A DNA stretch of 30,259 nt from an uncultured Acidobacteriota bacterium (GCA_937925645.1 CALAMB010000418.1:1-30259), one strand, 5' to 3'; shown: positions 1-7,363, counted from the stretch's first letter. A program made the numbers and translations. The notes: generated from the letters alone by a model not told the origin.

Positions 1-2
1 TC

Positions 3-590
3 CGCCACCGCATCGGCATCGGCGTGTCCTACGTGCTGGACCTGCTCAAGAAGCATCCCACCACCCTGACCTTCTTCTACAACGGCCGTTCGGGCCGGCC
101 ATACTCCAGCCGGTTCTATGACGATGAGAACAAGGACGGCAGCTACTACAACGACCTGATCTACGTCCCGGCATCCGAGGACGAAATCATCCTGACCGGC
201 GGCACCTGGGCCGACCTGAACGCCTACATCGAGGGCGACGAGGGCCTGTCCAAGTACCGCGGCCAGATCATCCCCCGCAACGCCAGCTACGAACCGTGGT
301 ATCACCGGGCCGACTTCCGGCTGCTCCAGGACTTCTCCATCCCCGGACTCGAAGGCCACAAGCTGCAGTTCTCCTGGGACATCCAGAACTTCCTGAACCT
401 GCTCAACAGCAGCTGGGGCAAGTACCAGTACGTGTATTACCGCGGTGACGCCCCGCTGAGCTACGGCGGCGTCGACGCAGCCACGGGCAAGCCGCAGTAC
501 GCCTTCCTCAAGACCGGCACCAACCGGTATGACACTAACCAGCTGCTGTCCCGCTGGCAGATGCAGTTCGGTATTCGTTACATCTTCTAG
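3..590 (+). CDS. TonB-dependent receptor, C-terminal part (5' end outside window)
   Basis: The frame is open from the window edge, so this is the tail of a larger outer-membrane protein; the valine codon at 24 is internal and not a start. About 195 residues are visible. They alternate hydrophobic and polar residues in the manner of barrel strands, with aromatic-rich turns such as NGRSGRPYS, and the chain ends in FGIRYIF, a C-terminal aromatic residue typical of outer-membrane barrels recognised by the Bam machinery. The segment YHRADFRLLQDF followed by LQFSWDIQNFLNLLN resembles the last strands of large Oar-like TonB-dependent receptors common in Acidobacteriota and Bacteroidota. The substrate cannot be inferred because the plug domain is not present. 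A strong terminator follows about 50 bp after the stop codon. Barrel membership is fairly secure; the Oar subtype is inferred. Confidence 0.8.
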   Translation, partial: RHRIGIGVSYVLDLLKKHPTTLTFFYNGRSGRPYSSRFYDDENKDGSYYNDLIYVPASEDEIILTGGTWADLNAYIEGDEGLSKYRGQIIPRNASYEPWYHRADFRLLQDFSIPGLEGHKLQFSWDIQNFLNLLNSSWGKYQYVYYRGDAPLSYGGVDAATGKPQYAFLKTGTNRYDTNQLLSRWQMQFGIRYIF

Positions 591-640
591 CGTCTTCCAA
601 GCTACCGGCCGGTTTCACCGCCGGCCGCTTGATCCAACCA

Positions 641-670
641 GGGGAAAGCCGAGAGGCTTTCCCCTTTTTT
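641..670 (+). terminator. Rho-independent terminator of the TonB receptor gene
   Basis: A perfect 10-bp stem (GGGGAAAGCC at 641-650 with GGCTTTCCCC at 655-664) closes a GAGA tetraloop and is followed directly by six T residues (665-670). This is a canonical intrinsic terminator, placed 50 bp after the receptor stop codon. Confidence 0.93.
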
Positions 671-678
671 AGTTAGTA

Positions 679-699
679 GATAGGAGATAGGAGATAGGA
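679..699. repeat. Tandem heptamer GATAGGA, three perfect copies
   Basis: Three perfect head-to-tail copies of the 7-mer GATAGGA, followed by a degenerate partial copy (GTCAGGAG). First block of the repeat cluster. Confidence 0.9.
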
Positions 700-734
700 G
701 TCAGGAGTGAACGGTGAGTGGTGTGGGTTGAATT

Positions 735-789
735 CGTGCTCGTAATCGTGCTCGTAATCGTGATCGTAATTCGTAATCGTGATCGTAAT
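735..789. repeat. Tandem 12-mer CGTGCTCGTAAT and variants
   Basis: Two identical copies (735-746, 747-758), a one-base variant CGTGATCGTAAT (759-770), a partial copy CGTAAT (772-777) and a further variant copy (778-789). This block has a 12-nt rather than a 7-nt period. Confidence 0.9.
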
Positions 790-851
790 CGAGGCTAGAG
801 GCTCGAGGCTAGAGGCTCGAGGCTAGAGGCTCGAGGCTAGAGGCTCGAGGC
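790..851. repeat. Tandem 14-mer CGAGGCTAGAGGCT, four perfect copies plus a partial
   Basis: Four identical 14-mers at 790-803, 804-817, 818-831 and 832-845, then a partial CGAGGC (846-851). Each unit is itself two related heptamers, CGAGGCT and AGAGGCT, so the underlying period is 7 nt. Confidence 0.95.
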
Positions 852-866
852 ACGTTCCCTTAACGC

Positions 867-922
867 GGATATCGGATATCGGACCTGGATTCTGGGACCT
901 GGGTTCCGGGACCTGGATCACA
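867..922. repeat. Heptamer arrays GGATATC and GGACCTG
   Basis: GGATATC occurs twice (867-873, 874-880). It is followed by three 14-nt units at 881, 895 and 909 that each begin GGACCTG and continue with GATTCTG, GGTTCCG or GATCACA. The reverse complement of 879-903 matches 16382-16406 at 21 of 25 positions. Confidence 0.9.
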
Positions 923-940
923 GAACCCAGATCTTTGTAT

Positions 941-964
941 CGATTCACCGATTCACCGACTCAC
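941..964. repeat. Tandem octamer CGATTCAC
   Basis: Two perfect copies of CGATTCAC (941-948, 949-956) and a one-base variant CGACTCAC (957-964), followed by CGTCTC. The word TTCACCG is also present in the second cluster near 16333. Confidence 0.85.
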
Positions 965-1014
965 CGTCTCCGCAATGCCCAATGAAAAATGTCAGATGAT
1001 CCATGACAAAAGGT

Positions 1015-1046
1015 CCCTCCGTGCCCTCTGAGTCCTCTGCGGTGAT
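1015..1046 (-). repeat. Dispersed repeat, copy 1 (CACCGCAGAGGACTCAGAGG type)
   Basis: Read on the minus strand this block carries TCACCGCAGAGGACTCAGAG followed by GGCAC. It matches plus-strand 16333-16358 at 23 of 26 positions, so the two loci carry inverted copies of one element about 15 kb apart. Confidence 0.85.
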
Positions 1047-1072
1047 TCAGATATTGTGGGCATCCCACCGTC

Positions 1073-3415
1073 TCACCGCCATCCCCCGCGCGGGCGAGCG
1101 AGCAGGCTCCACGCCGGCAGGCAAAGCATCAGGAACGCTAAAAAGACAGGGGTCTGCAAGTCGCCGAGCGCCGGCAGGAAGAGGAGTCCCGTCAGGCCGG
1201 CGCCGGCCAGCGCGCCCAGGTGGTCGCAGGCGTTGATGCGTCCGGCCACTGTTGCCGGTGTGCCGGCGACCTCCATTTGCAGGCGGGCCGCCAATGGGAA
1301 GTAGAGGCCGGTCAACACGCCGGCCGACAGCATCGTCACAACAATGCCTGCCAGGGTCGCGGCCGACCGGCCGGCGATAACGATCGCCACCGTCACGCAG
1401 AGCGCCATGCCCGCGCCAGGCAGCAACAGGAAGGCCCAGCGGGCCATGCGAGCGGCGGGCCAATTCATCCGGCGGTCCATCCACCAGGCGCCGCCGGCCA
1501 GGCCCAGCATAAACACGCCGACGAGCGCCCCCAGCATGGAGTAGACATAACCAAAGAGGTTCTGGACGCGGTACAGCAGGAGGATCTCCAGCCCCATGCC
1601 CATGAAGCCGAACAGGAACACGCCGACCGCCGCACCCGCGGCCGCCGGCCACCCGGCGGCTCGACGGTCCGTCAGGAACCGATGGATCACCAGCCACACG
1701 AGCAGAACCGCCAGGACGATCCCCGCCAGCCGGATGATGTTCAGCGCCTCCACGGCATCTAGCCAGCCGCGCAGACGCCCGCCGGTGGCCAGATCCCACA
1801 CCCGCAGGTTCAACAGGTGGCTCACGGGCCGCCGCTCGGTGTTTTCCCACGCCGGTTCGGACCGGGCCAGCACACCGCGCAGCCAGGCGACACGCTCCGC
1901 CGGCAGGAGGACCCGAAAATGATGGGGCGTGAACCAGTCGCTGCGGGCCAATCGGCGGCCCTCGAAGCGCCGGGCCAGCTCGGCGGGATCCACGGTGGGC
2001 GCGCCGAGCGCGTCCGAGGCCAAAAAGGTCAGCCGGGTCCCGGGCGCGGCCAGGACCCGCGGGAACTCCCGCCGCAGCGTCTGGTACACGGTGCCAACCG
2101 CGCGCTCCAGGTCGCCCGCGATCACGTTCTCGCCGCTGTCCAGGCCAACGGCCAGAACGCCGCCGGCAGCCAGGCGGGAACGACAGCGGGCGAAAAACTC
2201 CCGGGTGTAATAGCGGTTGTTCGCCGCCGTGGCGGGCGGCGGCGTGAGCAGGACGATGAGATCGAACCGCTCCGGCGTGGCGGCGAGAAAATCGGCCGCG
2301 TCCGCCGAGACGAGGGCCAGGCGAGGATCCGCCAGGGCGTGCCGCTCCGCCGGCGGCAGCCGGGGCTCCACCAGCCCGGCATACGCCGGATCCAGGCTGA
2401 CCAGCGTCACGCGCCGCACCGGATAGTCCAGCATCCGCTGGATCATCCCCTCCAGGCCGCGGCCCACCACCAGTACCTGCGCCGGCTGCCGGTGCTGGTT
2501 CATCAGGAAGTGCGCCCGCATGTTGACTTCGAACGGCTCGGGAAAGGAGACCGCCTGCATGCCGTTGAGGTAGAGGGTGAACTGCCCCTCACGCTCGCCC
2601 AGAGCGAGCAACTGATAGCGGGACTCCCGCAGCTCCACGAGGCGGACGCCCGGCGCCAGCGTGTGCCAGTAGGCCCCGTCCAGCACGACTTGCAGCCGAT
2701 CGGCGGCGCCGAACACCAGCGCCGCCGCCGCGATGACCGCCGCCCCCCATAGCGCCGGCGCCACGCGTCCCGAGCGCGATCGAGCGTCGCGGGATGCGGA
2801 TTCAGGTGTCCGCGTGCGCCGCCGCTCGAGCGTGCACCCGGCGGCCAGGACCACCAGGGCGATCACTTCGGCCAGGCCGAGCACGCGGACCGGCGGCCAG
2901 CGCCCGGCCCACCAGAAGGTGTACGCCAGCCCGCCGGCCAGACTGCCGAATCCTTCCAGCCAGTACACCCGGCCGGCGGCGCTCAGCGACCGGCCGGCCT
3001 CCCCGGCCCCCGGCGCCCGGTCCGCTGCCATGGGGAAGGCCAGGCCGACCAGCAGGGCGACAGGCAGGACGCCCAGCGCGCAGGCCGGCAGGGCGTGCCG
3101 GACGTCCAAAAACAGTCCGGGCGGCACGCCGAGCCAATCCCGCACCGTGTACAGGAGCGCCAGCTGGACGGCTCCCGCGACGGGCAGGGCCGCCAGCAGC
3201 GCGGGCCAGGCGCGCGACGCCCCCGCCGCACGGCCGCGCAACCGCCCCCACGCCAGCGACCCCAGGGCGATGCCGGCGAACCAGAAGACGAACATCAGCG
3301 CGATCATCAGCTCGTTGCCGTGAAAGACGGCCAGGCCGCCGCGCAGGACGACCAGTTGGCCCACCATGGCCAGAAAGCCCAGCAGGAATGCCATCGGGAA
3401 AAACACCGCGGTCAT
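1073..3415 (-). CDS. Polytopic membrane protein with embedded spermidine-synthase-like domain
   Basis: The 780-residue protein matches the layout of fused membrane/spermidine-synthase proteins: an N-terminal block of hydrophobic helices (about residues 1-190), a short linker, an SAM-binding Rossmann-type domain (about 240-510) and a C-terminal block of helices (about 545-770). The nucleotide-binding loop reads VLVVGRGLEG, followed by VTLVSLDPAY, the acidic residue that normally binds the cofactor ribose. The acidic catalytic stretch of true aminopropyltransferases (DSTDP-like) is replaced by LLTPPPA, so polyamine synthesis is doubtful. The open frame extends to a GTG at 3505 inside the divergent gene. 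I prefer the ATG at 3413-3415 because GGAAAG lies six bases upstream and the hydrophobic segment starts immediately; an ATG at 3457 is the alternative. The substrate is unknown. Confidence 0.8.
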   Translation of the reverse strand: MTAVFFPMAFLLGFLAMVGQLVVLRGGLAVFHGNELMIALMFVFWFAGIALGSLAWGRLRGRAAGASRAWPALLAALPVAGAVQLALLYTVRDWLGVPPGLFLDVRHALPACALGVLPVALLVGLAFPMAADRAPGAGEAGRSLSAAGRVYWLEGFGSLAGGLAYTFWWAGRWPPVRVLGLAEVIALVVLAAGCTLERRRTRTPESASRDARSRSGRVAPALWGAAVIAAAALVFGAADRLQVVLDGAYWHTLAPGVRLVELRESRYQLLALGEREGQFTLYLNGMQAVSFPEPFEVNMRAHFLMNQHRQPAQVLVVGRGLEGMIQRMLDYPVRRVTLVSLDPAYAGLVEPRLPPAERHALADPRLALVSADAADFLAATPERFDLIVLLTPPPATAANNRYYTREFFARCRSRLAAGGVLAVGLDSGENVIAGDLERAVGTVYQTLRREFPRVLAAPGTRLTFLASDALGAPTVDPAELARRFEGRRLARSDWFTPHHFRVLLPAERVAWLRGVLARSEPAWENTERRPVSHLLNLRVWDLATGGRLRGWLDAVEALNIIRLAGIVLAVLLVWLVIHRFLTDRRAAGWPAAAGAAVGVFLFGFMGMGLEILLLYRVQNLFGYVYSMLGALVGVFMLGLAGGAWWMDRRMNWPAARMARWAFLLLPGAGMALCVTVAIVIAGRSAATLAGIVVTMLSAGVLTGLYFPLAARLQMEVAGTPATVAGRINACDHLGALAGAGLTGLLFLPALGDLQTPVFLAFLMLCLPAWSLLARPRGGWR

Positions 3416-3441
3416 CGGGTTCTTTCCATTTGATTGGAGGT

Positions 3442-3447
3442 ATTGTA
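3442..3447 (-). promoter_or_regulatory. Possible -10 box for the minus-strand membrane protein
   Basis: The minus strand reads TACAAT, one base from consensus, about 27 bp upstream of the preferred ATG at 3415. No good -35 hexamer lies at 16-18 bp. If this box is real, transcription would begin downstream of the alternative ATG at 3457, which supports the shorter start. Confidence 0.3.
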
Positions 3448-3480
3448 ACATAGCCATCAATTCCGTCCGGCCGAGGCGGC

Positions 3481-4467
3481 ATGCGCAGCAACGAACGTTT
3501 TCCACTGATTCATGAACCCACGCCGCTCGCCGAGGCGCCGCATTTGAGCCAGCATCTCGGCGGCCCCCGGATCCTGATCAAACGGGACGATCTCACCGGG
3601 CGCGTCGTGGGCGGAAACAAGATCCGCAAGCTGGAGTATCTGCTGGCCGATGCGCTTCGCGCTGACGCCACCCATGTGGTCACCGGCGGCGGCGCCCAGT
3701 CCAACCATGCCGTCCAGACGGCCGTCTGCGCCCGAATGGCCGGGCTGGAGACGGTCCTGGTGCTGTCGCGCCCGGAGCCGGGCCTCCCGTGCGGCAACAT
3801 CCTGCTTCACCGGCTGCTGGGCGTCACTCCCAGGTACGTGGACCACTACAAACCGGATGATCTGGAACGGGCCATGCGGGATTGCTGCGACCGGCTGACC
3901 CATGAGGGCTTCCGGCCGTACCACATCCCGCTGGGCGGAAGCACCACCGTCGGCATCCGCGGCTACGTGGACTGTTGGCACGAGATCGGCTGCCAGAGCC
4001 GGGAGTTGGACCGGCCGCTCGCCGCGATCTATTCGGCGACCGGCACGGGTGGAACGCTGGCCGGACTGTTGCTCGGATATCTCGCGGCTCCCATACAGTG
4101 CCGGATCATCGGCGTGGATGTGGGCGCCATTCCCGGCGAGGGCCCGCTGCCGCGTGCGGAAGCCCTGGTGGCCGAAGCCCGCGGCGGCGCCTGTCCGTCG
4201 CTGCCCGTCGAGCTGGACCGCAGCCAGATCGGCCCGGGTTACGCCCGCCCCGGCCGCGAGTGCCTCGCGGCCATGCGGCTGTTCCTGCGGACCGAAGGCC
4301 TGCTGCTGGATCCCGCCTACACCGGCAAGGCGGCGGCCGCGCTCGTCGCCGACATCCGGGCCGGCCGCTGGCGGTCGGACGAAACCGTCATCTTCATTCA
4401 CACCGGCGGCGCCGCCGGCTTCTTCACCGAGGCCATGGCGGCGCAACTGGGCGAATTCTCCGCGTGA
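3481..4467 (+). CDS. PLP-dependent D-cysteine desulfhydrase / ACC deaminase family enzyme
   Basis: This is a 328-residue fold-type II PLP enzyme of the length expected for the D-cysteine desulfhydrase/1-aminocyclopropane-1-carboxylate deaminase family. Diagnostic segments are IKRDDLTG (about 33-40), GGNKIRKLEYL with the candidate PLP lysine K47, the substrate-loop motif GGGAQSNH, GNILLHRLLG, and the phosphate-binding glycine-rich loop SATGTGGTLAGL. The C-terminal IFIHTGGAAGFF also fits. D-cysteine desulfhydrases release pyruvate, sulfide and ammonia from D-cysteine in the cytoplasm. Distinguishing this from ACC deaminase needs active-site comparison. The ATG is preceded by GAGG (3472-3475). 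The gene is divergent from the membrane protein upstream and followed seven bases later by a small membrane-anchored protein. Confidence 0.85.
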   Translation: MRSNERFPLIHEPTPLAEAPHLSQHLGGPRILIKRDDLTGRVVGGNKIRKLEYLLADALRADATHVVTGGGAQSNHAVQTAVCARMAGLETVLVLSRPEPGLPCGNILLHRLLGVTPRYVDHYKPDDLERAMRDCCDRLTHEGFRPYHIPLGGSTTVGIRGYVDCWHEIGCQSRELDRPLAAIYSATGTGGTLAGLLLGYLAAPIQCRIIGVDVGAIPGEGPLPRAEALVAEARGGACPSLPVELDRSQIGPGYARPGRECLAAMRLFLRTEGLLLDPAYTGKAAAALVADIRAGRWRSDETVIFIHTGGAAGFFTEAMAAQLGEFSA

Positions 4468-4474
4468 GGTCACC

Positions 4475-4999
4475 ATGTGCGCACGTCCCGTATCCGGTTC
4501 ACGCTCCCGCCTGGGCTGCGGCACCCTGCTCGGCTATGCCGCGGTGATCGTGCTGATCGCCGCAGTCGCCCTGCTGGCGCTGGCGCCTCATTTTTTCCAG
4601 CGATTCGATTTCAGCCGGTTTTTGAAGTCGCCGTGGGAGGAAATCCAGCGCGCGTCCCGGAAGGCGGAAATCCCCGTCGCGCCGGAAGCGCCCCCGGGCG
4701 CGCGCACCCTGAGCCACGGCGGCCTGGTTCTCCGATACGAACCCGCTTCGCCGGACGCCGGCGCCGCGCCGTTCGTCCCGGGCGTGGTCGAAAACACCGG
4801 CCCCGAGCCCGTTTTCAAGCTGATCGTGGAGATGCGGATCGACTCACCGTCCGGACCGCCTTACACCGAGTCGTTCGAGATCTTCCGCAACGAACCGCTC
4901 CTGCCCGGGCAGCAGCGCCGGTTCATCGTGCACCCCAGCGGCGCGCCGTCCGGCTGGACGCCGGGGCGCGTGAGTCTCCGGATTGTCGGGTTTGAATAA
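4475..4999 (+). CDS. Hypothetical protein with one N-terminal membrane anchor
   Basis: The 174-residue frame starts at an ATG with GAGGT upstream, just after the stop of the PLP enzyme, so the two are probably co-transcribed. Residues about 15-38 (LGYAAVIVLIAAVALLALAPHFF) form a single hydrophobic helix; the rest would be outside the membrane. The C-terminal part (GVVENTGPEPVFKLIVEMRI, then a segment ending RRFIVHPSG) has the pattern of a small beta-sandwich, as in extracytoplasmic FxLYD-type domains. That is a resemblance only. The reading frame remains open far upstream into the PLP gene, but that extension is an out-of-frame shadow. No function can be assigned. Confidence 0.65.
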   Translation: MCARPVSGSRSRLGCGTLLGYAAVIVLIAAVALLALAPHFFQRFDFSRFLKSPWEEIQRASRKAEIPVAPEAPPGARTLSHGGLVLRYEPASPDAGAAPFVPGVVENTGPEPVFKLIVEMRIDSPSGPPYTESFEIFRNEPLLPGQQRRFIVHPSGAPSGWTPGRVSLRIVGFE

Positions 5000-5026
5000 G
5001 CCGCCGTCCGCCCCGCGTCCCTGCGC

Positions 5027-6163
5027 CTATAGACGGAACCGGGTGAACGCGCCGATCTGTCCGCTTGTCTCCAGGCCCACGCCCTCGTAAACCTGCAGCA
5101 CGCCGCAGTTGTGCTCCAGCGACCGGTCGATGGCTGCGGTCACGACATCGGTGATCTCCACCATGCTGACGTTGCAGAGCGGACAGACGCGGTCCAGGAT
5201 CCCCAGGTACCCGCAGTGGCCGCAAATCGAGCCAGGCGCCTGAAAGTCGCGGGCGACCACCAGGGTCTCCAGCCCCTGGGCGTTGAGGTAGCGCAAGGTC
5301 TCCTCGAGCCCGTTCACCGCCAGGCCGCCCGAGGCGACGGCGTGATGCAGCCGCTCCACCTGGCGGCAGTGGTCCTTGTAGACCAGCCCCTTCTCCACCC
5401 GCGCCGAGCGCTCCAGCACCTCGTGTTCGGGTGTATCCACCGGCAGATCCAGCTCGGCGACCAACCGCTCTTTCAGATATGAGTGGAGCCATTCCTGGAA
5501 TTCCGCCTCGAATTCGTTTTTGCACCCCAGGATCAGCCATTCGAACTGGTCGCGCTTGTAGAGCTGGAACAGGGTGTCGGCCACGTGGTGGAAATGCTCG
5601 CTGATCTTGTGGTCACGCTTGCGGGTGGTCCGCTTTTCGTCGTAGCCGGACCAACCGCCGCGGCGCACGCGGGCCGGCACCTCGTCGGCGATCCGTTTGT
5701 ACTCCAGGATGGTTCCCTTGTGGATGATGTAGATGCGGGCGTCGCTCTTATCGACTAGCGCGGTGCAGAAGCGGTGGTATTCGATTTCCTGAAAGTGCAG
5801 CGGCCGCACGTGGGGCGCCTCCCCCACGAAGAACCGGTTGCGGGGGGGCCGCGGCAGCTCCACCTCGTGCCAGAAGTCGGCGGCCGAACAACTGAACAGA
5901 GCCAGGCCGCGGACGTTGAATTCCTTGTAATTCTTCACGATGTGATTCTCGACGCGCTGGATTTCGGTCAGGGCCTCACGGCGGTAGTCCCGTCGCGCGT
6001 CCGCCTCGGCCTGGGCGCGGGCCAGGCGAGTCATTTCCTTGAGCCGGGTCTCAACCTCCTTTTTGGACCCGCTCTTCCCGTCGGTGTTCAGGTAAACGGA
6101 GACCACCGGATGATCCGGCGAGCGGAAGCCGCGGATCTGCTCGATGTCTCGCTTGCTGAGCAT
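5027..6163 (-). CDS. Bacterial eRF1-like (baeRF-type) protein with C-terminal zinc ribbon
   Basis: The 378-residue protein resembles the bacterial archaeo-eukaryotic release factor 1-like families (baeRF). It opens with a segment of the type PVVSVYLNTD, continues through a central domain (about 125-260) containing RRGGWSGYDEKR (GG at 169-170) and the histidine-rich HKISEHFHHVADTLF helix, and ends with an L7Ae-like domain. Two CxxC pairs, C314/C317 and C327/C330, form a zinc ribbon inserted in the last domain, as in some archaeal aRF1 proteins. The GGQ peptide-release tripeptide is absent. Such proteins are suspected to act at ribosomes, possibly in rescue, but this is not established. The start is well supported by AGGAGGAG on the minus strand five bases upstream (6167-6174). 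The gene is convergent with the small membrane protein, 27 bp apart. Confidence 0.75.
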   Translation of the reverse strand: MLSKRDIEQIRGFRSPDHPVVSVYLNTDGKSGSKKEVETRLKEMTRLARAQAEADARRDYRREALTEIQRVENHIVKNYKEFNVRGLALFSCSAADFWHEVELPRPPRNRFFVGEAPHVRPLHFQEIEYHRFCTALVDKSDARIYIIHKGTILEYKRIADEVPARVRRGGWSGYDEKRTTRKRDHKISEHFHHVADTLFQLYKRDQFEWLILGCKNEFEAEFQEWLHSYLKERLVAELDLPVDTPEHEVLERSARVEKGLVYKDHCRQVERLHHAVASGGLAVNGLEETLRYLNAQGLETLVVARDFQAPGSICGHCGYLGILDRVCPLCNVSMVEITDVVTAAIDRSLEHNCGVLQVYEGVGLETSGQIGAFTRFRL

Positions 6164-6336
6164 AGTCTCCTCCTGTTTGGATGGGGTGGCCTTCGCACCG
6201 GACCGGGGCCTGAATCGGCGCCCCTGCGGCGCGTGGCCGGGGACGGGAACAAATCTGGAAACGCGTAGCTCATGGGCGCAACGCTGTCATAACCGGATTG
6301 TTAGAGAAATCGATGTCGCCTGATCATTTTGATTTC

Positions 6337-6365
6337 ATTATAGTCCCCAATTCCGGTCCCGCCAA
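6337..6365 (-). promoter_or_regulatory. Sigma70-type promoter for the baeRF-like gene
   Basis: On the minus strand, TTGGCG (complement of 6360-6365, four of six matches to consensus) is separated by exactly 17 bp from a perfect TATAAT (complement of 6337-6342). The transcript would carry a leader of roughly 165 nt before the ATG at 6163. Confidence 0.6.
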
Positions 6366-6438
6366 GCCGAAAAAAACCTGCAAGTCGCTCCGCCGCCTCG
6401 CGTCTTACCAGTGAACACTCGAATGGGAGGTCCAAATC

Positions 6439-7230
6439 ATGAGGCAGAACGTTTTGATCATCCTGATACTGGGACTGCTGGGAGGCGTGTCGCTGGCGGT
6501 GCGCGCCGACGGCCCGCTGGACATGGCCGTCGTGACGGGCGGCCGTGCGCTCTCGCTGCACCGGCACCAGGGCAAATGTTACATCGAGGCGGTTCCGGGC
6601 CGCGAATACAGCATCCGCCTCACCAATCGCTCCGGCAACCGCCTGGCGGTGGCGCTGGCCGTCGACGGCCTCAACTCGATCGACGCCCGCCACACCAGTC
6701 CGCGTCAGGCCATGAAATGGGTGATCGATCCGTGGGAGACTGTCGAGATCTCCGGATGGCAGGTCAACAAGGATCGCGCCCGACGGTTCTACTTCACCAC
6801 CGAGGATCGCTCCTACGCCGCCACGCTGGGCGACACGCGCAACCTCGGCTTGATCACCGCCGCCGTATTCCGCGAAAAAGCACGGCCGGTGGAAAACGAG
6901 ATTCTGGGCGGCCTGCCCGCCCCTGGCGCCCCCTGCCCGGCCAAGCGGATGGACCGGGCGGAAAGCTCGGCGTCCGGCGAGGCGAAAAGCCAGGCGGACT
7001 TGTCCCAAGAGTCGGCCGCCACGGGCATGGGCCGCTCCACCGACCATCGCGTGACCCGGGTCAAGATGGACCTGGAGTCACAACCCTGCCAGCAGATCAA
7101 CATCCGGTACGAATACCGCGACGCCCTCGTGCGCCTGGGGGTCCTGCCCCGGCCAACGGATCCCCTGCAGCGCCGGGAGCAGGCCCGCGGTTTTGAAACC
7201 GACGCCTTCTGCCCCGAACGTCCCCGCTGA
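6439..7230 (+). CDS. Conserved secreted protein of unknown function
   Basis: The 263-residue protein starts with a typical signal peptide (basic MRQN, a hydrophobic core to about residue 20, then a probable cleavage near VRADG), so it is exported. The core (about 50-150) has the run YSIRLTNRSGNRLAVALAVD, then GLNSIDAR, an aromatic PWETVEISGWQ and a FYFTTEDRSYA segment ending VFRE. From memory, the same pattern recurs in uncharacterised exported proteins of several phyla, but I cannot name a described family. The C-terminal part ends in IRYEYRDALVRLGVL, which I also associate with this group. A low-complexity, charged linker (about 165-200) joins the two parts. The start is supported by GGGAGG (6425-6430) eight bases upstream, and a terminator follows. 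It appears monocistronic. Confidence 0.7.
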   Translation: MRQNVLIILILGLLGGVSLAVRADGPLDMAVVTGGRALSLHRHQGKCYIEAVPGREYSIRLTNRSGNRLAVALAVDGLNSIDARHTSPRQAMKWVIDPWETVEISGWQVNKDRARRFYFTTEDRSYAATLGDTRNLGLITAAVFREKARPVENEILGGLPAPGAPCPAKRMDRAESSASGEAKSQADLSQESAATGMGRSTDHRVTRVKMDLESQPCQQINIRYEYRDALVRLGVLPRPTDPLQRREQARGFETDAFCPERPR

Positions 7231-7258
7231 TTGTCCCGCCGCCACTCCTCCAACCCGC

Positions 7259-7288
7259 CGGCCGGGCGTAGCGCCCGGCCGCCTTTTT
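7259..7288 (+). terminator. Rho-independent terminator after the secreted protein gene
   Basis: A perfect 9-bp GC stem (GGCCGGGCG at 7260-7268 with CGCCCGGCC at 7272-7280), extended by one further pair, closes a three-base loop and is followed by GCC and five T residues (7284-7288). Confidence 0.8.
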
Positions 7289-7354
7289 CAGATCCGGCGA
7301 AATCCCCGACCGGATCATCCGCCAACGCCGCATCTTTCAGTATTTCCCGTCCTT

Positions 7355-7363
7355 TGTTATAAT
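7355..7363 (+). promoter_or_regulatory. Extended -10 promoter for the ATPase-mscS pair
   Basis: TGT followed by a perfect TATAAT (7358-7363) makes an extended -10 element. The -35 region at 16-18 bp is poor (TTTCAG or CTTTCA), as is usual for extended -10 promoters. The start codon of the ATPase gene lies about 42 bp downstream. Confidence 0.65.

Larger units (their letters stand above)
591..1072. other. Gene-free interval: terminator plus several tandem repeat families
   Basis: This 482-bp gap holds a terminator hairpin (641-670) and a smaller GC hairpin before it (607-612 pairing with 621-626). Six blocks of short repeats follow, annotated separately. I see no plausible gene here; the short open frames from 1003 onward run into the antisense of the next gene and have no family resemblance. 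The sequence is clearly lower in GC than the coding DNA around it. A 9-bp inverted repeat, ACGGTGAGT at 711-719 and ACTCACCGT at 959-967, encloses most of the repeats. Confidence 0.75.

Noticed and set aside
735..851. Possible CRISPR array
   Set aside because: The repeats are 12-14 nt, contiguous and without unique spacers, and no cas gene is present.
3416..3505. N-terminal extension of the spermidine-synthase-like protein to the GTG at 3505
   Set aside because: It would overlap the start of the divergent PLP gene and has a Cys/Arg-rich sequence unlike the family.
3902..4474. Long upstream extension of the small membrane protein
   Set aside because: It would overlap the PLP enzyme out of frame and read as Arg/Ser/Pro-rich shadow; the ATG at 4475 has its own ribosome site and leads into a membrane anchor.
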